The notes: generated by a model not told the origin, from the letters alone. A stretch of 64,000 nt of DNA from Paludibacteraceae bacterium (GCA_017938155.1 JAGBCD010000036.1:1-64000), one strand, 5' to 3'; counted from the first letter of the stretch, positions 25,936 to 35,199 are shown. Program-made: numbers and translations.

Positions 25936-27837
25936 TTAGAGTGATGCTAAATTCTTTTCGTTGAACAAGTTCTTTCCTTCGTCAGTATAGGCATAATCTA
26001 TTCGATCTTGGTAGAACTCTTCTACTTTTCCCCTCACAATCTTCATTGTGGAGTTGACCATATGATTTTGCTCTGTGAATGGTTCTGGCAAGACTGCAAC
26101 TGCTTTAGGCAACCATGCTTCAGGAAACAACCCCACTTTTTTACCCGTTTTATATTCATCAATTTCGTCTTGAATCTTCTGTAGCATCATCTTCTTCCCT
26201 TCCAAAGAGTCAGCATCGCCTCCCTTGGAAACGACATATTCTTTTAGCGCCTCCTTGTTGGGCACAATCAATGCCATAGTATAGGGATTTTGGTTGTTAT
26301 GCAATACGACTTGTTCTACGTATGGACTACCATCTGTGAGTCCATCTTCAAAGCCTTCGGGACTATATTTCTCACCATCCGCACTAATCAATAATGACTT
26401 GAATCGTCCTACAACCCATAGGTAACCTTTATGCTTATCCGTAACATATCCCATATCACCAGTATGCAACCATCCATCAATGATGGTTTTATCGGTTGAT
26501 TCTTGATTTTTCCAATATCCAGCCATTACATTTTCGCCTCTTACAACAATCTCTCCTTTTTGTCCGTTAGGTACTTGATTACCATTGTCGTCACAAATTT
26601 TCAAATCAAGAGGTTGCACTATTCGACCACTCGAACCGAATATAGCATGTCCTACAGAATTGGCGCAGATAATAGGTGTTGCTTCGCTTAGACCATATCC
26701 TTGAAACATTGGCATGCCTACAGCACAAAAATAGCGTTGCAACTCAATATCCAACAAAGCTCCTCCTCCGACAAAGAATTTTAGTCTGCCACCAAAGCCT
26801 TCTCTCACAGACTTGAATATAATCTTATCAAACAATTTGACCAAAGGCCATCTCCAGAATTGGCATCCTCCTCTATTCCAATACTCCTTATTATATTTAA
26901 TCGCGTTGTTAAGTGCAAATGTATATAATTTCTCAACAAAAGCTCCTTTGGCCTTGACATTTGCCTCAATGCTTTTCTTAAAGTTACGAGCCAAAGCAGG
27001 TACTGATAACATAATCATTGGGCGTACCTCTTTTATGGCTATCGGTATATTTTTGAGTGTAGCGATAGCAGTCTTACCCACCGGTACTGTAGCAATACTA
27101 CCTCCATATGACATCATTGTATAGAATCCTGCTACATGAGCAAAGCAGTGATCCAATGGCAATATAATCAGCATCACATCTCCCTCTGAACACGAAATGA
27201 CGCTATGTCCTTGTTCTACATTTGCGGTATAATTTCTATGTGTGAGCAATATGCCTTTGGGGTCAGCAGTTGTTCCTGATGTATAACTAATATTGGCATA
27301 ATCATCTGGTTGAATCGATTGATATAGCGCTTTCCATTCATCAGAATGCTCCTTGAGGTAATCTTTTCCTTTTTGGATTACATCTTCTATAGATATTTCC
27401 TTGTCTTGATATTGTGTTAAAGGATCAAGTACTATGACATGTTCTACATTTGCACACTCGTTTAGGATTGTTCTAATCTTAGGTAGTTGTTGTTCACTAA
27501 CGATTATAATTTTAGAATCCGAGTGTTTGATACGGAATAGGAGATCACTTGATTCTCCAAGTTTAATACTCAGTGGCACATTAACGCCCCCTGCATATAA
27601 TATGCCCAACTCTGAAGTTATCCACAAGTTTCTTCCTTGACTAAGTAGTGCAACTTTGTCTCCCTTTTGCATTCCTAAACATTTGAGTCCAGCGCCTATA
27701 GCAAAAGCTTGTTCACGTGTTTGTTTGTACGTTGTTGTTGTCCACACTCCGTCCACTTTCTCACGCATAAATACGTGCTCTGAAAAAAGACTGGTGTAGT
27801 GTTCTACAAAATCAATAATTGTTGGTTTTTGTTTCAT
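25936..27837 (-). CDS. Long-chain acyl-CoA synthetase (AMP-forming)
   Basis: The product is 633 residues, the usual size of FadD/FadD15-type enzymes. The AMP-binding motif I-S-Y-T-S-G-T-T-A-D-P-K-G is near residue 182. Other adenylation motifs follow: G-Y-G-L-S-E-A-T-P, W-L-H-T-G-D-M-G-Y and, after the hinge, a shortened C-terminal domain with V-G-R-F-K. It activates fatty acids to acyl-CoA with ATP at the inner face of the membrane. It is flanked by an alpha/beta hydrolase gene (72 bp upstream) and rubrerythrin, and no promoter is evident in the gap, so one transcript from 28743 is possible. Confidence 0.93.
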   Translation of the reverse strand: MKQKPTIIDFVEHYTSLFSEHVFMREKVDGVWTTTTYKQTREQAFAIGAGLKCLGMQKGDKVALLSQGRNLWITSELGILYAGGVNVPLSIKLGESSDLLFRIKHSDSKIIIVSEQQLPKIRTILNECANVEHVIVLDPLTQYQDKEISIEDVIQKGKDYLKEHSDEWKALYQSIQPDDYANISYTSGTTADPKGILLTHRNYTANVEQGHSVISCSEGDVMLIILPLDHCFAHVAGFYTMMSYGGSIATVPVGKTAIATLKNIPIAIKEVRPMIMLSVPALARNFKKSIEANVKAKGAFVEKLYTFALNNAIKYNKEYWNRGGCQFWRWPLVKLFDKIIFKSVREGFGGRLKFFVGGGALLDIELQRYFCAVGMPMFQGYGLSEATPIICANSVGHAIFGSSGRIVQPLDLKICDDNGNQVPNGQKGEIVVRGENVMAGYWKNQESTDKTIIDGWLHTGDMGYVTDKHKGYLWVVGRFKSLLISADGEKYSPEGFEDGLTDGSPYVEQVVLHNNQNPYTMALIVPNKEALKEYVVSKGGDADSLEGKKMMLQKIQDEIDEYKTGKKVGLFPEAWLPKAVAVLPEPFTEQNHMVNSTMKIVRGKVEEFYQDRIDYAYTDEGKNLFNEKNLASL

Positions 27838-27909
27838 ATCTATATCGTTTAATTCTACGTTTAGAAGTCATATTGGTTCATTACATGTATCTACCTAACT
27901 TCTAAATTA

Positions 27910-28710
27910 TTAATATCTATTTTGTTTCATATAATCTAACATCACATTCCCCATCTTAGGATTGTTTAAGATGTGTGATCCATGTGTTTCTCCTTCTAAT
28001 ATTAGCATTGTACTATTGTCAATGCAAGATGCAATATATTGTGTATGTTCTGGTGCCACCAAATCAAATTGTCCAGCGACAATCATCGTTGGGCACATAA
28101 TAGTATGAAGTTGTTCTTTTGTGATATTAGGTTCCGTGAGCATCATCTTAACCAAGGGTTCTGGTTCTATAAGATTTCCAAGTGAATCATACTGTTGAAA
28201 TTGTGCAGCAAAGGCATCAAAATCAATGATGCCGTCAGTAGTCACATTGGCTCCACTGGCCACAATTAGACTAAAAGTATTAGGATGTAATATTTCTGTT
28301 TGTAGAGCCACGATTCCCCCATCACTCCATCCAAAAACAGCAGGTTTGGTAAGTTTTAGTGCTTTAGCGAAGCAATATACATCTTCTGCCATATCCTTGT
28401 AATGATACTCTTGCAATGGTTCATTATCTCCTTGCCCCCGCGAATCTATAGAATAGACTAAGTAGCCTGCAGAATCTAACTGCTGTGCTAAAGTCGCCAA
28501 ATGTTTATGCGTGCCCCCATTCCCATGAAGTAGGATAACCGGAGCATCTTCCGTACTGCCCAAGACATGGTATTTGAGACTAACTCCGTTTACTGCAATG
28601 ATATCCTCTTTATCCACATGGTATATCTTTGCGTTTGTCATAATAAAACAGAGTATAACTGCCGTAAAAAGTAAAACCGAAAATGACCCTGCTAATTGTT
28701 TTCTTTTCAT
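27910..28710 (-). CDS. Alpha/beta hydrolase, membrane-anchored or secreted
   Basis: From ATG 28710 the product is 266 residues. An N-terminal hydrophobic helix (about 8-26) precedes the fold, which suggests an anchored periplasmic enzyme. The oxyanion hole is H-G-N-G-G. The nucleophile elbow G-W-S-D-G-G is near residue 128, and a late H (in G-E-T-H-G-S-H) completes the triad. It resembles esterases and lipase-like hydrolases. Nearby fatty acid activation suggests it may release acyl chains, but this is only inferred. The gene is first after a strong promoter at 28743. Confidence 0.87.
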   Translation of the reverse strand: MKRKQLAGSFSVLLFTAVILCFIMTNAKIYHVDKEDIIAVNGVSLKYHVLGSTEDAPVILLHGNGGTHKHLATLAQQLDSAGYLVYSIDSRGQGDNEPLQEYHYKDMAEDVYCFAKALKLTKPAVFGWSDGGIVALQTEILHPNTFSLIVASGANVTTDGIIDFDAFAAQFQQYDSLGNLIEPEPLVKMMLTEPNITKEQLHTIMCPTMIVAGQFDLVAPEHTQYIASCIDNSTMLILEGETHGSHILNNPKMGNVMLDYMKQNRY

Positions 28711-28742
28711 ATTTTGTAAATTTAACAGTGTATTATCCTGTG

Positions 28743-28773
28743 CAAAGGTAATCATAAGAATTCAAATACACAA
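28743..28773 (-). promoter_or_regulatory. Promoter of the alpha/beta hydrolase gene and perhaps its operon
   Basis: On the minus strand TTG (28773-28771), 20 bp, TACCTTTG (28750-28743). The ATG at 28710 is 33 bp from the -7 box. Confidence 0.85.
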
Positions 28774-29061
28774 ATTTAGAATTAATAATTTTGAATCAAG
28801 AGCAAGGTAGTTTAGGTATAGTGTACCTATTTCCAAGTTGGTGATTGAAATTGAATATGGCAAAATGCCACAAATATTTATATAAAAATGACTTATCTTT
28901 GCACCCTAAACAACAAATTGCACCTATCAAGAACCCTAATAACCTTTTTAGGGGATAGAACTAAAATTTCTGATTATCAAAATTCCGTCTCTGGAATAGT
29001 GTAAACCTTTTTCATTTTTAATCAAATAGTTATCCTATACTCATCCTACGGGATGCTCCAC

Positions 29062-29116
29062 GATGCAAACGAGATGTGAACGAGATGCGAACGAGATGCA
29101 AACGAGATGCAAATGA
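29062..29116. repeat. Five 11-bp tandem repeats
   Basis: Five head-to-tail units of the form GATGCAAACGA (29062, 29073, 29084, 29095, 29106), with variants at positions 5, 6 and 9. The 11-bp period is close to one DNA helical turn. Confidence 0.9.
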
Positions 29117-29118
29117 CA

Positions 29119-29151
29119 TTGTCTCGGTAATGTCTCGGAAATGTCTCGGAA
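29119..29151. repeat. Three 11-bp tandem repeats of a second type
   Basis: Three units, TTGTCTCGGTA (29119), ATGTCTCGGAA (29130) and ATGTCTCGGAA (29141). Their TCTCG core is complementary to the CGAGA junctions of the cluster just upstream, so the two clusters have opposed polarity. Confidence 0.9.
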
Positions 29152-29212
29152 TTTTCATAGAATGCCATTGGCACGTAGTACACAAGGTACTGCGGGTGAA
29201 CAAAATTTTAAG

Positions 29213-29247
29213 AGTAGTAGTAGTAGTAGGAGTAGTTGTAGTTGTTG
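29213..29247. repeat. AGT trinucleotide tract
   Basis: (AGT)5 at 29213-29227 followed by degenerate triplets (AGG, AGT, AGT, TGT, AGT, TGT, TGT). It is a simple-sequence repeat in non-coding DNA, about 110 bp before the -33 box of the first CE2 gene. Confidence 0.85.
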
Positions 29248-29356
29248 TTTAGATAACATAGGAGATCGTTCTAACTGCCCGAGCGGCTTCCTCTAAACAA
29301 TAGTAGCGACGGTGTGCCACTAAACCGCTTTTTTAGAAATATTTGCGCACTATTTT

Positions 29357-29387
29357 TTGTATTTATCGTATGATTTGATTACTTTTG
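29357..29387 (+). promoter_or_regulatory. Promoter of the CE2 esterase pair
   Basis: TTG (29357-29359) at the end of a T run, 20 bp, TACTTTTG (29380-29387). The ATG at 29417 is 29 bp downstream of the -7 box. Confidence 0.85.
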
Positions 29388-29416
29388 CAACATTAATGTA
29401 AAAAACATATATTTTT

Positions 29417-30526
29417 ATGAAAAAGTTTGCTTTTATAGCATTGGCATTGTTGTTCGCCAGTAATTTATTTGCGGAACGTGTTGCTCCCACAGATTCACGA
29501 ATTGTTTTTGTTGGTAGGGCTTTGATGAACAATGGTTCCTTGCGTTTTGATTGGCCATCAAGTTATTTTCGTATCAAGTTCTCCGGTAAGGATTTGACCA
29601 TGAAAGTGTCTGATACGAAACGCAATTTTTATAATGTTTGGATAGATGCTCCAATGAGTGCAACTCCTCATCGCGTCATTGAAGTGACAGGCAATGATAC
29701 GATTATTGAATTGGTTGACCCATTATACCTAAAACAATCGAAAATTAAGGAGCACGAAGTGGTTATCCAAAAACGCACCGAAGCTGGTTGTGGCACAACC
29801 ACTGTTCATGCGTTTGCGACAAACGGCAAATTCTTGCAAGCCTCTCCACTTAAGGTTCGTCAATTGGAGTTTATTGGAGATAGCTATACTTGTGGTTATG
29901 GTGCAGACGCGACAAGTCGTCGTGAACCATTCCGTGATGAGACAGAGAATGCATCACACTCATACGCTAGTATCGTATCACGATATTTTGATGCAGATTA
30001 TGTAACAATAGCCCATTCGGGCAGAGGGGTATCACGTAACTATGCATCTAAGTTTCCCTGGGAATTGGTAACGGATTTATATCGTTTTACATTGGATAGG
30101 GATTCAACCATTGAACATCATTGGGATGCAAGCGTTTCTAACTTCAAGCCAGCCATGACTATTATATATTTGGGAGCAAATGATTTTTCCACTTCTATGC
30201 TTCCTTCGTATAATACTTTTTACAAAGAGTATATCCGCTTGATCAGTTATGTCAAAAGTAATTACGGTGAGGACCATCCGATATTGTGCGTTGCAACTAA
30301 ATCACATGAATACTTATTTCGCTATATACGAGATATGGTAAAAAGCTGTGGTTACACGAATATTGATTATTTAGGATATTTCCCATCTCAACATCATAAC
30401 ACTGATGAGGATTTAGGTGCGGCATGGCATCCGAATTACAAGGCTCATCAAAAAATAGCCTATTCATTGATTCCGTACATAGCAACAATCACTGGATGGG
30501 GATTGCAGGAGATGCCTGTCAAATAA
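29417..30526 (+). CDS. CE2-family SGNH carbohydrate esterase, copy 1
   Basis: The 369-residue product has a signal peptide (MKKFAFIALALLFASNLFA). The first about 130 residues form a beta-sandwich typical of CE2 (R-F-D-W-P-S-S-Y-F-R-I-K-F-S-G). The SGNH hydrolase domain has F-I-G-D-S-Y-T-C-G-Y-G (nucleophile Ser about 155), H-S-G-R-G-V, Y-L-G-A-N-D-F-S (block III) and A-A-W-H-P-N near residue 336 (catalytic His). CE2 enzymes remove acetyl groups from xylan, mannan or glucomannan. No sorting tail is present, so it is probably periplasmic. It is followed by a paralog 47 bp away. Confidence 0.92.
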   Translation: MKKFAFIALALLFASNLFAERVAPTDSRIVFVGRALMNNGSLRFDWPSSYFRIKFSGKDLTMKVSDTKRNFYNVWIDAPMSATPHRVIEVTGNDTIIELVDPLYLKQSKIKEHEVVIQKRTEAGCGTTTVHAFATNGKFLQASPLKVRQLEFIGDSYTCGYGADATSRREPFRDETENASHSYASIVSRYFDADYVTIAHSGRGVSRNYASKFPWELVTDLYRFTLDRDSTIEHHWDASVSNFKPAMTIIYLGANDFSTSMLPSYNTFYKEYIRLISYVKSNYGEDHPILCVATKSHEYLFRYIRDMVKSCGYTNIDYLGYFPSQHHNTDEDLGAAWHPNYKAHQKIAYSLIPYIATITGWGLQEMPVK

Positions 30527-30573
30527 CAGCATACATTTCAACATATTTATTTTATAACGTAATATCTACAGCA

Positions 30574-31692
30574 ATGAAAAAACTGTTTACAATTATTTTG
30601 GTATCTATCCTTATTAGTCCTTCCATTTATGCGAAAACGATACCTGCCAATGATTCACGAATAACTTATGTAGGTCGGACTTTGCAAGAAGGAACTGACG
30701 TATCTTTTGACTGGACGGGTGTTTATTTCCGTATCGCTTTTTCGGGCGAGCGTTTAGCTATCAAAGTATCGGACACTAATCGCAACTATTACAATGTATG
30801 GATAGATGCTCCCATGAGTGATGACGCTCATCAAATCGTCACAGTAGAGGGTAAGGATACTATTATTGAATTGATCAATCCTGCATATTTGAAGCGTTCA
30901 CGACGCAGTGTACACGAAGTCATTGTACAAAAACGCACAGAGGGAGAACAAGGCAAGACTACCATTCATGAATTTATCACCTCACCGAATGGACAGTTCT
31001 TAGAAGCGGAACCTCTACGTTCTCGTCAACTGGAGTTTATCGGTGCTAGTTATGATTGCGGTTATGGTGTAGATGAAGTTAGTCATACTGCCCCATTCAA
31101 GCCTGAAACAGAAAACTCATCTCGTTGTTTTCCTGCCATATTATCTCGATATTTTGGAGCTGATTATGTAGTAGTTGCTCATTCGGGTATGGGTGTATCT
31201 CGTAATTACGGTTCAAAATTAGATGGTTACCATATGCCCGATCGATATCTACAAACGTTTGATATGGATTCGACGCAAGCTACTCGATGGGATGCTTCTA
31301 AATCCGAACTCTCTCCTGACATGACCATTATCTATTTGGGAGGTAATGATTTTTCTGTTTCGTTGCAACCAAAGTATGAAAAATTCCGCGATGGATATTA
31401 TCGTCTCTTACGTTCTATCAAGAACAATTATGGAGAAGATCATCCCATCTTATGTGTATCATCCAAAGCGCATGAGTACTTGTATATTTATATTCGTGAT
31501 TTGGTTGAAAGTTGTGGTATGAAGAATGTTAATTATATGGCATGTTGTCCTGCATTGCATCTATCAACGGACGAGGATTTGGGTGCTGCATGGCATCCTA
31601 ATTACAAAGGGCATCAAAAAATGTCATACGCATTTATCCCATATATTGCAACAATGACGGGTTGGGAGTTGCAAGATAAGCCTGTTAAATAA
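30574..31692 (+). CDS. CE2-family SGNH carbohydrate esterase, copy 2
   Basis: From ATG 30574 the product is 372 residues, with a signal peptide (MKKLFTIILVSILISPSIYA). It is collinear with copy 1 over the whole length: the same N-terminal sandwich, G-M-G-V-S-R-N-Y, Y-L-G-G-N-D-F-S and A-A-W-H-P-N-Y-K. The nucleophile motif reads G-A-S-Y-D-C-G rather than G-D-S, so the Asp before the catalytic Ser is replaced by Ala. In CE2 the Ser-His dyad does the work, so activity may remain. The pair arose by tandem duplication and differs enough to have split specificity. A strong hairpin follows at 31738. Confidence 0.92.
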   Translation: MKKLFTIILVSILISPSIYAKTIPANDSRITYVGRTLQEGTDVSFDWTGVYFRIAFSGERLAIKVSDTNRNYYNVWIDAPMSDDAHQIVTVEGKDTIIELINPAYLKRSRRSVHEVIVQKRTEGEQGKTTIHEFITSPNGQFLEAEPLRSRQLEFIGASYDCGYGVDEVSHTAPFKPETENSSRCFPAILSRYFGADYVVVAHSGMGVSRNYGSKLDGYHMPDRYLQTFDMDSTQATRWDASKSELSPDMTIIYLGGNDFSVSLQPKYEKFRDGYYRLLRSIKNNYGEDHPILCVSSKAHEYLYIYIRDLVESCGMKNVNYMACCPALHLSTDEDLGAAWHPNYKGHQKMSYAFIPYIATMTGWELQDKPVK

Positions 31693-31737
31693 GTTATAGA
31701 CACTATCCTATAAAGCCTATAGGAAACGTTATACCAA

Positions 31738-31790
31738 GACCTCCTTTGCTGACTGAAAGGTATATAATCTTACAGCTAACAAAGGAGGTC
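31738..31790. terminator. Terminator between convergent CE2 and PHP genes
   Basis: GACCTCCTTTG (31738-31748) pairs perfectly over 11 bp with CAAAGGAGGTC (31780-31790). The loop is long (31 nt), with weak pairing extending into it. Confidence 0.75.
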
Positions 31791-31884
31791 TAATTATAAA
31801 TCCATCTTCCTACAAAAGAGGAATAGCAATCTTCTATTGAAATCGTATGCTATTGGATATGTATCAAAGCACTCTATTGACCGT

Positions 31885-34800
31885 TTATTCCTTGATAATA
31901 GTAACACCATGCTCCCCCACTCTCACGAGGTATATACCTATAGGCAAATCGGTGATATTCAATTTCGTATAGATACCATCAAGTTCTTTTGTTAGAATAA
32001 TAGAACCATTCAAATCATATACTTGTAGTTGTTTTGCTTCTATTCCGTCTTTGACAAATATTGTAACGTAATCATGTGCAGGATTAGGATATGCCAACAA
32101 CATTGGATAGACTACTTGTATATTCTCATCCAAATCTTGAGATCGTTTGTCAATAAAAGCGATAGGTTGTGTACATGTTTCTCCATATGCATTGGTAATG
32201 AGAGCACGAACATAAGTCCCTTGATATCCTTTGTAACAGAATGTATCCCCTATTCCAACGACAGTACTTCTTGTGGAAGATGCAGCAGTAGATGTTTTGT
32301 CTGTTCCATATATCCAATGTATTAGTCCGTTGGCATCAATCTTGATGGTTTGGTTGGCATGGTCAAACTCTATAATATTGATACGTGGTGCTTTGCCCTC
32401 ACCACTCCCTTTGGGTTCGTAACAAAAATAGGTTTCACCCTTGCGCATTGCATCTTTCAATTCCTCCGTAGTAAGGTCTTCCATCAACATAAAATTGTAG
32501 TTACGAAACAATTGGTCATTATTGTGCGCATCATCGCAAGAATACCCAAAAACGGTACGTTGCGGCATCGTACGTTCAAGTATTTGGTCCCATAGGATAC
32601 GATCATTGGGGCGTCTATTTCCTTGATTATACACTTCCAGTCCAACCAATGAAGGAAATTTTATAAAGTTGCTGGCATGCCATCCTGGTCCATCTTTTTG
32701 GGTTTCCGAGTAGGTATTGTCAATACTCCAATACTGTCCTGGATGGTTGATGATTTGCATACCTCCCAAAGCGTAAGTATAGGCATATGATTCTTGTAAT
32801 GAAGCAAATTCTTGTCCTTGTCTTCCTGTAAAGAAGTCGTTATGATGGTTGAATTGTCCTCCTGTTCGTTCGCTCCAACTATTGGTATTATCTTTGCTCA
32901 GTTCGTTACCAGGCACGGCCAACATACCCAATGCTGCAGGATCACGTGCGGGTACGCTACTCAAATATTGTGGAAACAACTCCCATGGGTATGGATTGTA
33001 ATCGTGGTCAGTGAGTGAAAGAATTTTATAGCCCGCTGCATGGTATTTGTCCACAACGTATGCGGTAGTAAAACCTTCGCTGGCGTCGTTAGATTGTGTA
33101 GTATGGGTATGGAAATTCCCCTTGTATTGGTTCACGCTTTCCCAATTAATTGCTTGATAAGGGTTGTTATAAATCTTAGGGTCAATACTTTCTCCCTCTA
33201 TTACTTTGACATATACAGCTCGATGTGCTTTGGTAGTGATACCCGCTTGCTCAATATCCAGATAGAAACCATAAATACCGCTCTGAGGCGAAGCTATAGT
33301 ATAGTATTCTTCTCCGTTGCTACCTTGAGTGAGTGCGATAGGAGATGATGGTTGATTGTTGTGATTCATACGAAAATTCACGTTATAGCCATTCTTGTTC
33401 GTAATCTTCACATGTAGTGTCACTGGTGTTCCTACGCGCACCACTGCGGGTTCCACGCGCATATAGTCCAAATCAATATCTGAACTACCAAAAGCCATCT
33501 CCTCCACTATTAGTTGATTCGTTAGATAGGAATAGGTTACTTTTGCAGTCAAGCACTCATCCGACACGGTCGTGCTTACCAGTTCACCCATATCGCTGCC
33601 CGAGTTTACGCTGCCATAGTGCACAGAGATGGTCTTATCTTCTGTGAGCGATATGGTAGCTGTGAGTTGATAGTTGTTGCCAATGGTCATCGTTGTACCA
33701 TTGACCTTGAAATGCTGCGAAGATGCTGCCGATTGCTCGTAACTACCATCAGCAAACACAGCTATGCGTTGCCATGAAATGGTTTGGCGCGAGTCTTTGA
33801 ATCCGATATCTTTAGGCGATGTCATCAGCAAGTTGCCGTCGCAGTTGTTACTGGAATTGAGATTCCAATAGTAACTATATTTCTTGCTATCCACAGGAAT
33901 CTCTTTGATCAACAATTGCGCAGGAGTGGCAGTCTTACCATCTTTGTAGAAGTAACCCTTTTGCGTAGGTGTAGCATCACAAGTAAGCGTTGTTGTTCCT
34001 TCGCCCTTCATAAAATACCATGTGTGATCAGCAGAAGATTGTTGAATAAGATGTGGTATAGCATTGTGTAAGGCACTCTGTTTTTGCGAAGAGTTGTGTA
34101 ATGCCGTGGATACAGAAGGAAACGTTTTGCCCCATGTGCGGTCGTCGTGTGCACCTATTTGGTTTATCGTACTGACAGCATACCCCTTGTTAGTTAACCA
34201 ATTTACATAGTAGTTAACCTCATCAGTAGTCCATTGGGTGTCTGTTGACGTAGTTACAAAAGCATAGCGTGTATCTGTAGGCGTAAGCCTCTCATTCTCA
34301 ATAAAACCGCGCATTTCATATTTGTTATACCAAAAAGCAGGCGAAAACATAGCACATTTGCCGAACAGATCGGGATGTTTCATAGTAGCATAGAAGGCAA
34401 ATAGTCCTGCAACATCTGCTCCCATGATAGTACATGCTGCTTTGTTAGAAGAAATAGCATATTTCTGTTCAAACGCAGGTTTGAATTCTTCTACAAATCC
34501 TTTGAGGAAGGCATCGGCTTTTCCTGTGCCCATATATTCATCATTTGCCCATGGGGTAAATTCGGGTAGTTGTGCATAAATGACAGCAATAATACCCACT
34601 TCTTCCCCTCGTTTTTCCATTGCAGTTATCGAATCAGCCACAGCCCAAGAATCGGGGTATAGGATGCGGTCCCCCATTTCGGTATCGGAACCAGCATCGC
34701 GGTAACGCTGGTGGCGACCGAACATATAAGTCACGTTGTATTGTTGAGTTGGGTCGTAGTTAGTAGGCAGTAGTATCTGAATTGGGTAGTTTTTGCCCGC

Positions 34801-35199
34801 GATACTCCAGTTCTCTACAACACCTATAGCGGTATAAACATTTCTCCACTTGGCTACAACGTCGGGGTTGCCTACCATCTTGCGGTTAGCCATCTCTCCG
34901 TTCGAAGCAGTTACTTCTACGTATTTCCAATCTGGACCACAAACATACTTATAGCCATCCGATGCGCTCACATCACTATTGCTAATGCCTGCCACGGTCA
35001 CTACAAATTGATTTTTTCCTTCCACTTTGGTCATTGCTACACCTGCACCAGCAGCCCAACTACTCAGTTCGGGTAGTGCGCCTACTATATAACAATGTTG
35101 CGTACCCTCGGGTACGTTTACGCGAAAAGTGACATCAGCATTTATTTCATTTGCGATGCATAGTAGAGCCGCCAATATTGCTAAATATGTTTTTCTCAT
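31885..35199 (-). CDS. Multidomain T9SS protein: starch-binding-like, esterase-like and PHP domains
   Basis: The product is 1104 residues, with a signal peptide (about 1-21). Residues about 22-120 resemble a CBM20-type starch-binding domain (V-T-F-R-V-N-V, Y-I-V-G-A-L-P-E-L-S-S-W). About 135-370 matches the esterase D/PF00756 fold, but the elbow reads G-A-D-V-A-G near 260, Asp in place of Ser. A beta-rich middle follows. A PHP metal-dependent phosphoesterase-like domain lies about 690-960, with F-H-T-H-T near 695, L-T-D-H-D, G-N-E-L, N-H-P-G and S-C-D-D-A-H. The C-terminus (about 1035-1104) is a T9SS type A sorting domain (Y-P-N-P-A-H-D-Y-V, ending I-K-E). The substrate is unknown. Confidence 0.85.
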   Translation of the reverse strand: MRKTYLAILAALLCIANEINADVTFRVNVPEGTQHCYIVGALPELSSWAAGAGVAMTKVEGKNQFVVTVAGISNSDVSASDGYKYVCGPDWKYVEVTASNGEMANRKMVGNPDVVAKWRNVYTAIGVVENWSIAGKNYPIQILLPTNYDPTQQYNVTYMFGRHQRYRDAGSDTEMGDRILYPDSWAVADSITAMEKRGEEVGIIAVIYAQLPEFTPWANDEYMGTGKADAFLKGFVEEFKPAFEQKYAISSNKAACTIMGADVAGLFAFYATMKHPDLFGKCAMFSPAFWYNKYEMRGFIENERLTPTDTRYAFVTTSTDTQWTTDEVNYYVNWLTNKGYAVSTINQIGAHDDRTWGKTFPSVSTALHNSSQKQSALHNAIPHLIQQSSADHTWYFMKGEGTTTLTCDATPTQKGYFYKDGKTATPAQLLIKEIPVDSKKYSYYWNLNSSNNCDGNLLMTSPKDIGFKDSRQTISWQRIAVFADGSYEQSAASSQHFKVNGTTMTIGNNYQLTATISLTEDKTISVHYGSVNSGSDMGELVSTTVSDECLTAKVTYSYLTNQLIVEEMAFGSSDIDLDYMRVEPAVVRVGTPVTLHVKITNKNGYNVNFRMNHNNQPSSPIALTQGSNGEEYYTIASPQSGIYGFYLDIEQAGITTKAHRAVYVKVIEGESIDPKIYNNPYQAINWESVNQYKGNFHTHTTQSNDASEGFTTAYVVDKYHAAGYKILSLTDHDYNPYPWELFPQYLSSVPARDPAALGMLAVPGNELSKDNTNSWSERTGGQFNHHNDFFTGRQGQEFASLQESYAYTYALGGMQIINHPGQYWSIDNTYSETQKDGPGWHASNFIKFPSLVGLEVYNQGNRRPNDRILWDQILERTMPQRTVFGYSCDDAHNNDQLFRNYNFMLMEDLTTEELKDAMRKGETYFCYEPKGSGEGKAPRINIIEFDHANQTIKIDANGLIHWIYGTDKTSTAASSTRSTVVGIGDTFCYKGYQGTYVRALITNAYGETCTQPIAFIDKRSQDLDENIQVVYPMLLAYPNPAHDYVTIFVKDGIEAKQLQVYDLNGSIILTKELDGIYTKLNITDLPIGIYLVRVGEHGVTIIKE

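Larger units (their letters stand above)
28902..29334 (+). other. Non-coding region with repeats and hairpins, possible structured RNA
   Basis: No convincing gene is seen between 28711 and 29416. A -7 box TATCTTTG (28894-28901) lacks a -33 element. Downstream come a CCCTAA/TTAGGG hairpin (28934-28953), a CATCC-TACG-GGATG hairpin (29042-29055) with a UACG tetraloop of the very stable UNCG class, two 11-bp tandem repeat clusters (29062-29151), an AGT run (29213-29247) and AGCGG (29282-29286) pairing with CCGCT (29325-29329) followed by six T. That last item could end a transcript. No known RNA family was recognised. Confidence 0.3.

Noticed and set aside
28894..28901. TATCTTTG as a full promoter
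   Set aside because: No TTG occurs 19-21 bp upstream; it is kept only as a weak hint for a non-coding transcript.
29062..29151. Possible CRISPR array
   Set aside because: The units are contiguous 11-mers with no unique spacers and no cas genes lie nearby.
29272..29334. Sequence like a tRNA D arm (CTGCCCGAGCGGC) in the gap before the CE2 genes
   Set aside because: No acceptor stem, anticodon arm or T arm pairs around it, so it is not a tRNA; a tRNA relic cannot be shown.
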